From assembly GCA_013911975.1 (NCBI GenBank), contig JACESF010000028.1:1-47944 (forward strand): 47,944 nt of DNA, in the 5' to 3' direction. Made by a program: the position numbers and the translations under genes. This document shows, piece after piece, positions 43,117 to 47,944 of this stretch (the stretch's first letter is position 1; every line of letters starts with the position of its first letter). The notes beneath the pieces are model-generated. The model worked only from the letters and a program-made list of their open reading frames with translations, made no database searches and had not been told where the DNA came from. Source of the DNA: Hyphomicrobiales bacterium. Its GTDB lineage: Bacteria > Pseudomonadota > Alphaproteobacteria > Rhizobiales > Xanthobacteraceae.

Positions 43117-43893
43117 TCAGGCGCCGCCGCGCTCCCAGTCGAGCGCGGCGATCCTCGGGTCGGCGGCGAAGGCCGCGCGGGGGAACTCGATCCCCTGACG
43201 GGGGAACTCGCACAGCGCCTGGACGCCGGAACGGCTGAGGCGCATGCGCCAGGTCTGGCGTTCCACCGGCGCGGGCCGGGAGAAAGCGCGGCAGGCGAGA
43301 AGCGCCAGGTTGGCACCCCGCGCGGGATCGCGGACCGACCGGTAGCGGATCGCGTCCGCGTCCGCCGCGCGGGCCGCGTCGGCGAAGGATTGGCAGGCGT
43401 GATAGTCGGTCGGGTCGGTCCAGAGGGCGCTGTCCGCCGAAAGCGGTTCGCGTGTCAGGTCCAGGAGGCGCGCGGTCGCGACCTCGGCGGAAAAGGCGGT
43501 GTATTCCGCCGCGTCGGACGGCCAAGGCGTGGCCGGGGATTCGGCGAAGAACAGCAGCCGGTAGAAGGCCATCTCCGCGACCGCCGTCTCCGGCTGCTCG
43601 GCCGCGTAATAGACGCCGGGCGTGCGCCCAGCGCGCCGGAAGCGGGAGCCGTGGGGATAGACGGCGCCATAGCGGAAGGCGGTGGCCAGCAGGAAATCCA
43701 GATGATGGCAGTCCGGCGGGAGCGCCGGCTTGGTGCCCTCGATGAGATCCTCCAGCAGCGCCTGCTCGGCGAGCGTGTCGGTGAGCTTCAGCGTCGAGAC
43801 GCGGTGCTGCGCCTCCACCAGCCGCCAGCAGGCGCCGGTGAAGCTGCGGAACTCAGACGAGAGCGCGACGCGCGTCCAGATAGGCGATGACAT
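43117..43893 (-). CDS. RES-domain toxin
   Basis: RES toxins break down NAD+ in the cell and stop growth. The 258-residue protein has the RES family pattern: CWRLVEAQHRVSTLKLTDT, FRYGAVYPHGSRFRRAG and GVYYAAEQPETAVAEMAFYR with the Arg/Tyr/Glu positions of the NAD-binding site, and YRSVRDPARGANLALL with the late Ser/Arg. The ATG at 43893 lies inside the antitoxin gene (41-bp overlap), matching the gene order antitoxin-toxin in Xre-RES pairs. It would be neutralised by the Xre/DUF2384 protein just upstream. Confidence 0.9.
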   Translation of the reverse strand: MSSPIWTRVALSSEFRSFTGACWRLVEAQHRVSTLKLTDTLAEQALLEDLIEGTKPALPPDCHHLDFLLATAFRYGAVYPHGSRFRRAGRTPGVYYAAEQPETAVAEMAFYRLLFFAESPATPWPSDAAEYTAFSAEVATARLLDLTREPLSADSALWTDPTDYHACQSFADAARAADADAIRYRSVRDPARGANLALLACRAFSRPAPVERQTWRMRLSRSGVQALCEFPRQGIEFPRAAFAADPRIAALDWERGGA

Positions 43894-44233
43894 CCACGAG
43901 CCCGCTGACGGTCTGGAGTTTCTCGATCGGCCGGGCGTCGAGGGCGGTGTTGGGATTGGCGAGCCAACTCGCGGCCACCTTCTCGTCGCCGCCGGTGATC
44001 GCGTCCAGCGAGCGGAACAGGCGCACGAACAGGACCGCAAGCTCGAACGGCTTGGTGCCGGGCTCCAGCCCGTATTCCCCGCGTTTCATGCGCGACACGG
44101 TCGCCTCGCTGACACCGATGGTCGCGGCGAGGATGCGGGCCGTGACCGAAAGCCGGTCCGCCGCCCGAAGGACCGCCTTGGTGACGACGGCCCCGGCTTG
44201 CGACGGTGTGGCGATGGGCTGAACGACAGGCAT
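43853..44233 (-). CDS. Xre/DUF2384 antitoxin of the RES toxin
   Basis: A 126-residue antitoxin. Residues about 25-60 form a helix-turn-helix (LSVTARILAATIGVSEATVSRMKRG), and the C-terminal Xre-MbcA-ParS toxin-binding domain contains ASWLANPNTALDARPIEKLQ. It both blocks the toxin active site and represses the operon promoter. The ATG at 44233 is just downstream of nested palindromes (44241-44284) that cover the promoter. The toxin gene overlaps its 3' end. Confidence 0.92.
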   Translation of the reverse strand: MPVVQPIATPSQAGAVVTKAVLRAADRLSVTARILAATIGVSEATVSRMKRGEYGLEPGTKPFELAVLFVRLFRSLDAITGGDEKVAASWLANPNTALDARPIEKLQTVSGLVDVIAYLDARRALV

Positions 44234-44240
44234 CTCGCAT

Positions 44241-44284
44241 CCTTTCCATGGAAATAATACAGGATAAATTTTCCTGTGGAAAGG
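44241..44284 (-). promoter_or_regulatory. Xre-RES promoter embedded in nested palindromes
   Basis: Outer arms CCTTTCCA (44241-44248) and TGGAAAGG (44277-44284) enclose inner arms ACAGGA (44259-44264) and TCCTGT (44272-44277). The left end is also the palindrome TTTCCATGGAAA. On the minus strand TTTCCA (44277-44282) and TATTAT (44254-44259) are 17 bp apart, a good -35/-10 pair lying across these arms. Autorepression is expected. Confidence 0.75.
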
Positions 44285-44303
44285 CTGTCGTGGCCCGGCC
44301 CTG

Positions 44304-45698
44304 CTACGCGTCGGACAGGCCCTCGAAATAATCGAAGAACAGGCGGTCGGGATCGTAGGTGTTCCGCAGGTCGCAGAGCCTTTGCCACTTCTCCGGCGTG
44401 AAGGCCTGCACGGCATTGTCCGGCCGCTCCACGGTGTTGGATTCCCCGAGATAATAGCCGAGGTTGAAGGGCCGCAGCGCCGTGGTCAGCTTGCGGTGCC
44501 AATCGGTATTGGCCGCGTCGTCCTGCGCGTCCCACCACATGGTCCAGGGGCCGCCATAGACCTTGGCGTGCATGGACATGGCCATGTCCGTCTGCGGCGC
44601 CGGCACGTCCGGGCCGCAGAAGATGGTGAACAGGAAGACCGTGGTGGGGGAGGGGGCCTCGGCCAGGATCGGCAGGACGGCCCGCATCATCTCGCCGGGA
44701 TCGTGGTTGGAGAAGGTGGCTTCCACCCGTGCGCGCACCCCCTCGGGCCAGAGCGCGCCGGAGCCGTCGAAGAGCTGTTCGAACGTCAGCGGCACCGCGA
44801 AGGCGCGCGACAGCGGCGGCACGGGCGGCGCCTCCAGCGGCTGGAGTGCGGTCCGCGCCGCCTCCGGCGTGTCCTCGAACGCGGCGCCGGTCACCATGCA
44901 CAGCCAGCCGTTCTGCGCGGCGGCGGCCTCCGCAAGCTCCGGCGGCGCCTGCACGATGAACTGGCTCAGCTCGACGCTGCGCGAGAGGCCCGGCGCAGCC
45001 CGCCCGAGCCAGGTGCCGATGGCGGGGGCATCCTCCAGCCGGAAATGATAGGTGCTGCCGTGAATGGCCTTGGGCAGGGCATGGAGCTTCAGGTGGTATC
45101 GCGTGACGATGCCGAAGAAGCCGGAGCCCGAACCGCGCGCGGCCCAGAAATAGTCCGGGTTCTCGCTCGCGCTGGTCGTGATCAGCTCGCCCTGCGCGGT
45201 GACGAGTTCGATGGCCTCCACGCTGTCCGCGCCGGAACCCCAGACGGTGGGGTTCCAGGCCATGCCGCCGCCCAGGAGGAAGCCGCTCGCCTTCACCTGC
45301 GGGCAATGGCCGGTGGGAAAGGCGAGGCCCAGGGGATTGAGCGCCTTCTGGACGTCGCGGTTGCTGATGATGGGCTGGATGACGGCCCGGCGGGCGGCCG
45401 CATCGATGGAGATCACCTTCGTGAAGCTCCCCATGTCGATCAGCAGGCCGCCGTTCCGCAGGGAGGGCTGGCACCAATTGTGGCCGCCGCCGCGCACCGC
45501 CACCTTCAGCCCGTTGGCGCGGGCGAACCGGACGGCGGCGATGATGTCGTCCTCGTCCGCCGCCCCCACGATGGCCAGTGGGGCGCGCGCGGGCACCAGA
45601 CGGTTCCAGAGCGGGCCGTGGAGCGCCTGCGCGAAGCCCTCCTCTCCGGCCGCGTGGACCGGGCCCTTGCATGCGCTCTTCAAGGTCTCGATGGTCAT
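44304..45698 (-). CDS. FAD-linked oxidase, berberine-bridge-enzyme type
   Basis: A 464-residue flavoprotein. The N-terminal FAD_binding_4 (PCMH) domain has APLAIVGAADEDDIIAAVRFARA and RGGGHNWCQPS, where the His is the usual covalent FAD link, then GLAFPTGHCPQVKASGFLLGGG. The C-terminal BBE motif is GYYLGESNTVERPDNAVQ and YDPDRLFFDYFEG. The substrate cannot be told; BBE enzymes oxidise sugars, alcohols or alkaloids. The start could also be the ATG at 45710. It diverges from a LuxR-type gene, with a palindromic motif shared with the gene beyond (45785-45809). Confidence 0.9.
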   Translation of the reverse strand: MTIETLKSACKGPVHAAGEEGFAQALHGPLWNRLVPARAPLAIVGAADEDDIIAAVRFARANGLKVAVRGGGHNWCQPSLRNGGLLIDMGSFTKVISIDAAARRAVIQPIISNRDVQKALNPLGLAFPTGHCPQVKASGFLLGGGMAWNPTVWGSGADSVEAIELVTAQGELITTSASENPDYFWAARGSGSGFFGIVTRYHLKLHALPKAIHGSTYHFRLEDAPAIGTWLGRAAPGLSRSVELSQFIVQAPPELAEAAAAQNGWLCMVTGAAFEDTPEAARTALQPLEAPPVPPLSRAFAVPLTFEQLFDGSGALWPEGVRARVEATFSNHDPGEMMRAVLPILAEAPSPTTVFLFTIFCGPDVPAPQTDMAMSMHAKVYGGPWTMWWDAQDDAANTDWHRKLTTALRPFNLGYYLGESNTVERPDNAVQAFTPEKWQRLCDLRNTYDPDRLFFDYFEGLSDA

Positions 45699-45784
45699 GT
45701 CCCGGCCCATTCCGTGCGAGGCAGCATCGAAGCCGGCGCGGAGCGCGGCTCCCTCGCAACCCACTAGCAGAGCGGCGGGACGGG

Positions 45785-45809
45785 CGCCTATTCCCTCAAT
45801 TGGGGGATA
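45785..45809. promoter_or_regulatory. LuxR-associated dyad, copy 1
   Basis: CGCCTATTCCCTCA, A, TTGGGGGATA is shared at 24 of 25 positions with a copy (opposite orientation) at 46760-46784. The core TATTCCC-N7-GGGGATA is an imperfect palindrome. It sits in the 244-bp gap between divergent FAD oxidase and LuxR genes, so it can serve both. Confidence 0.75.
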
Positions 45810-45942
45810 AAGCGCCCGGCATGGCGGCGGCGATGCTTGACCCCCCTGGATTTGTCGCCCAGCTTCACCGCTGAAGCCGAAGCTGGCGCGGGCGGCCCTT
45901 GGAAGCGGGCGCCACGGGCCGCATCGCAAGCGCGGGCCGCCG

Positions 45943-46740
45943 ATGACCGAGACCCACTTCCCTTCCTCCGCCGCGCTGGCCGAAGAGGATGTGCGCGACA
46001 TCGTCCGGCTCATGGGCGACGTGATCGCGGCGCGCGGCGACTTCTCCAGCGCGAAGCGGCACTTGGTGGAGGGTATCTGCCATCTGGTGAAGGCGGACGC
46101 CTGGACCTGGAGCCTCGGCTGCGTGGTGGAGCCCGGCGAGCAGCCGGTCTATCTGGGCATGGCCCATGGCGGCTTCGACGAGGCGCGCTACAACCGCCTG
46201 ATCCTCGCGGCCTCCCATCCCGACATGGCCTGGACCTCCCGCAAGCTGCTGGGCGAGATGCGGGAGCGGGCCGCGCACGTCACCCGCGCGCGCCAGCAGA
46301 TCGTGGACGAGGCGACGTTCGTCGGCTCCGGCGTGAACGCCTATCTGTGCGACGCGGACATCGGCCCCTTCATCTTCTCGCTCCGGCCCATCGATGCCCG
46401 CGCGGTGAGCACCATCTGCATCTTCCGCCGCAGGGACGAACCGGCCTTCTCGGAGCGGGAATCGCGCATCGCGCACATCCTGCTCAGCGAGCTGCCCTGG
46501 CTCCACGAACAGGGCTGGCCCACGGACAGGGGCGTGACGGTGCCGCGCCTCTCCCCCCGGCTGCGCCTTGTGCTGAACCTTCTGTTGGATGGACGCACCC
46601 GGAAGGAAATGGCCAAGAGCCTGTCCCTCTCCGAATACACCGTCGCCCAGTACCAGAGGGCGATCTACAGCCATTTCGGCGTCAATTCCCACACCACGCT
46701 GCTGCGGCGCTTCCAGATGGGCGACGGCGGGGACCGCTAG
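45943..46740 (+). CDS. LuxR-type transcriptional regulator
   Basis: The 265-residue protein has a C-terminal LuxR/FixJ-type helix-turn-helix (RLSPRLRLVLNLLLDGRTRKEM and KSLSLSEYTVAQYQRAIYSHFG). The N-terminal 180 residues are a GAF-like sensor (DFSSAKRHLVEGICHLVKADAW, FIFSLRPIDARAVSTICIF), without the acyl-homoserine-lactone motifs of quorum sensors. The signal is unknown. Near-identical dyads stand on both sides of the gene, between it and the FAD oxidase and before guanine deaminase, so I expect these to be its targets. Confidence 0.88.
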   Translation: MTETHFPSSAALAEEDVRDIVRLMGDVIAARGDFSSAKRHLVEGICHLVKADAWTWSLGCVVEPGEQPVYLGMAHGGFDEARYNRLILAASHPDMAWTSRKLLGEMRERAAHVTRARQQIVDEATFVGSGVNAYLCDADIGPFIFSLRPIDARAVSTICIFRRRDEPAFSERESRIAHILLSELPWLHEQGWPTDRGVTVPRLSPRLRLVLNLLLDGRTRKEMAKSLSLSEYTVAQYQRAIYSHFGVNSHTTLLRRFQMGDGGDR

Positions 46741-46759
46741 CGTCGTCGGCACTGCGACC

Positions 46760-46784
46760 TATCCCCCAAATGAGGGAATAGGCG
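46760..46784. promoter_or_regulatory. LuxR-associated dyad, copy 2
   Basis: The inverse copy of the motif at 45785-45809, reading on the minus strand CGCCTATTCCCTCA, T, TTGGGGGATA. It lies 20 bp after the LuxR stop and about 182 bp before the guanine deaminase start, so it is placed as an upstream activator or operator site. Confidence 0.75.
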
Positions 46785-46965
46785 ATAGCGGCGCCGGTCT
46801 GCTACCTCCTGTCACAAGACGCGAAGATGCGTCCGTGGGCCGCGTTCCGGCGCGGAGCCGGACGGCGCCCGCGAGCGTTATCCCAACGCGCTGCGCAGTC
46901 GCGGCACACCCCGCCCCCTGCCGTCCGGCCTTGACCATCTCATCGCAAAAACGGGAAGACGCCCC

Positions 46966-47944
46966 ATGACTCAGATCGGCATCCGCGGTTCCTTTTTCGA
47001 TTTCGTGGACGACCCGTGGAAGCATGTGGGGCGCGAGCAGGATGCGGCGCGCTTTCATGCGGACGGGCTGCTGGTGGTGGAGGACGGGATCATCACCGAT
47101 TTCGGCCCCCATGCGGAGGTGGCGCCGCGCCATGCCGGGCTGGAGATCACCCACCTGAAGGGGCGCATCATCACCCCCGGCTACATTGACGGCCACATCC
47201 ACCTGCCCCAGACCCGGGTGCTCGGCGCCTATGGCGAGCAATTGCTGCCCTGGCTCCAGAAATGGGTGTTCCCGGAAGAGGTGAAGTACAAGGACCCCAC
47301 CTACGCGAAGGAAGGCGTGAAGCGCTTCTTCGACACGTTGCTGGCGTCCGGCACCACCACCTGCCAGGCCTTCACCACCACCTTCAAGAGCGCCACCGAG
47401 GAAGTGTTCGACGAGGCGGGCCGCCGCAACATGCGTGTCATCGCCGGCCTCACCGGCATCGACCGCAACGCGCCCGACTATTACGTGGACACGGCCGACA
47501 ATTTCTATCGCGACAGCGTGGAGCTGATCGAGCGCTACCACCGCCAGGGCCGCAACCTCTATGCCATCACCCCCCGCTTCGCCATGGGCTCCTCCAAGGA
47601 GCTGATGGAGCGCTGCGAGCAGCTGAAGACGCAGTATCCCGACTGCTGGGTGAACACCCACATCTCGGAGAACCCGGCCGAGATCCGCACCCTCCTGGGC
47701 CTGCATCCGGACTGCAAGGACTATCTCGGGGTCTATGAGAAATACGGCCTCGTGGGCCCGAAATTCTCCGGCGGCCACGGGGTGTGGCTGTCCAATGACG
47801 AGTTCGACCGCATGTCGAAGAAGGGCGCGGCGGTGGTGTTCTGCCCGTGCTCCAACCTGTTCCTGGGCTCGGGCCTGTTCCGGATCGGGCGCGCCACGGA
47901 CCCGCGCTCGCGGGTGCGCATGTCGTTCGGCACGGACATGGGCG
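46966..47944 (+). CDS. guaD: Guanine deaminase (partial, cut at the right edge)
   Basis: GuaD converts guanine to xanthine and ammonia in purine breakdown. The 326 visible residues (of about 430-440) begin ATG at 46966 and show the amidohydrolase metal motif DGHIHLPQT (His77, His79), WLQKWVFPEEVKYKD, the NTHISENPAEI segment with a further metal His, GHGVWLSND, and end at FGTDMG with the catalytic Asp324 two codons from the window edge. The C-terminal part is missing only because the window stops. Its promoter region holds the LuxR-associated dyad. Confidence 0.93.
   Translation, partial: MTQIGIRGSFFDFVDDPWKHVGREQDAARFHADGLLVVEDGIITDFGPHAEVAPRHAGLEITHLKGRIITPGYIDGHIHLPQTRVLGAYGEQLLPWLQKWVFPEEVKYKDPTYAKEGVKRFFDTLLASGTTTCQAFTTTFKSATEEVFDEAGRRNMRVIAGLTGIDRNAPDYYVDTADNFYRDSVELIERYHRQGRNLYAITPRFAMGSSKELMERCEQLKTQYPDCWVNTHISENPAEIRTLLGLHPDCKDYLGVYEKYGLVGPKFSGGHGVWLSNDEFDRMSKKGAAVVFCPCSNLFLGSGLFRIGRATDPRSRVRMSFGTDMG

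Noticed and set aside
45943..46740. Quorum-sensing LuxR
   Set aside because: The N-domain lacks the acyl-homoserine-lactone-binding Trp/Tyr/Asp pattern, and no luxI-type gene is nearby.

Overview
The window is GC-rich chromosomal DNA with dense, short-spaced genes, frequent ATGA/GTGA overlaps and strongly GC-biased codon use. Gene content (MetX/MetW pair, SUV3-like helicase next to an S4 protein and FdxA, DapD, STN-type TonB receptor with FecI/FecR, DUF985/GloB pair) points to an alphaproteobacterium of the Hyphomicrobiales, most like the Xanthobacteraceae (Xanthobacter/Azorhizobium/Ancylobacter). That placement is inferred from remembered family patterns, not from a search.

Layout. 1-91: probable end of an IS5-like insertion sequence. 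125-12331: housekeeping block (DUF985 cupin, gloB, a methyltransferase, metW-metX, a small secreted protein, SUV3-like helicase, S4 protein, fdxA, a secreted protein, prfC, dapD, tRNA-Ser). 12646-14083: DUF2161 protein and a spermidine-synthase-like protein. 14346-23068: complete ferric-siderophore system reading leftward: ECF sigma factor, FecR, TonB receptor, binding protein, fused FhuB permease, siderophore esterase and ATPase, the last five translationally coupled. 23463-26161: amino-acid antiporter plus arginine deiminase. 26193-29537: aldehyde dehydrogenase, DUF779 protein, and an AcoR-like regulator without an AAA+ domain.

29706-37415 is the most unusual locus. A leftward operon (GntR regulator, 112-aa CxxC protein, G3E/CobW GTPase, strong terminator) diverges from a rightward set (dihydroorotase/hydantoinase-family amidohydrolase with altered metal-site motifs, then a PotD/A/B/C-type ABC importer). 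Palindromic elements sharing a 9-mer lie before both rightward units. The simplest reading is a regulated uptake and ring-opening pathway for an unidentified substrate, with a dedicated metal chaperone.

37452-40206: Zn/Cd/Pb-type P-type ATPase and divergent MerR regulator with a textbook 19-bp-spacer operator. 40257-43112: FMN split-barrel protein, a split-barrel/GAF/C-terminal-domain fusion, and an arylamine N-acetyltransferase with Glu in place of catalytic Asp. 43117-44284: Xre-RES toxin-antitoxin pair with nested operator palindromes. 44304-47944: FAD-linked oxidase, LuxR-type regulator and (cut by the window edge) guanine deaminase; one near-identical 25-bp motif occurs on each side of the luxR gene, suggesting a LuxR regulon. 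No rRNA, CRISPR array or prophage was seen.
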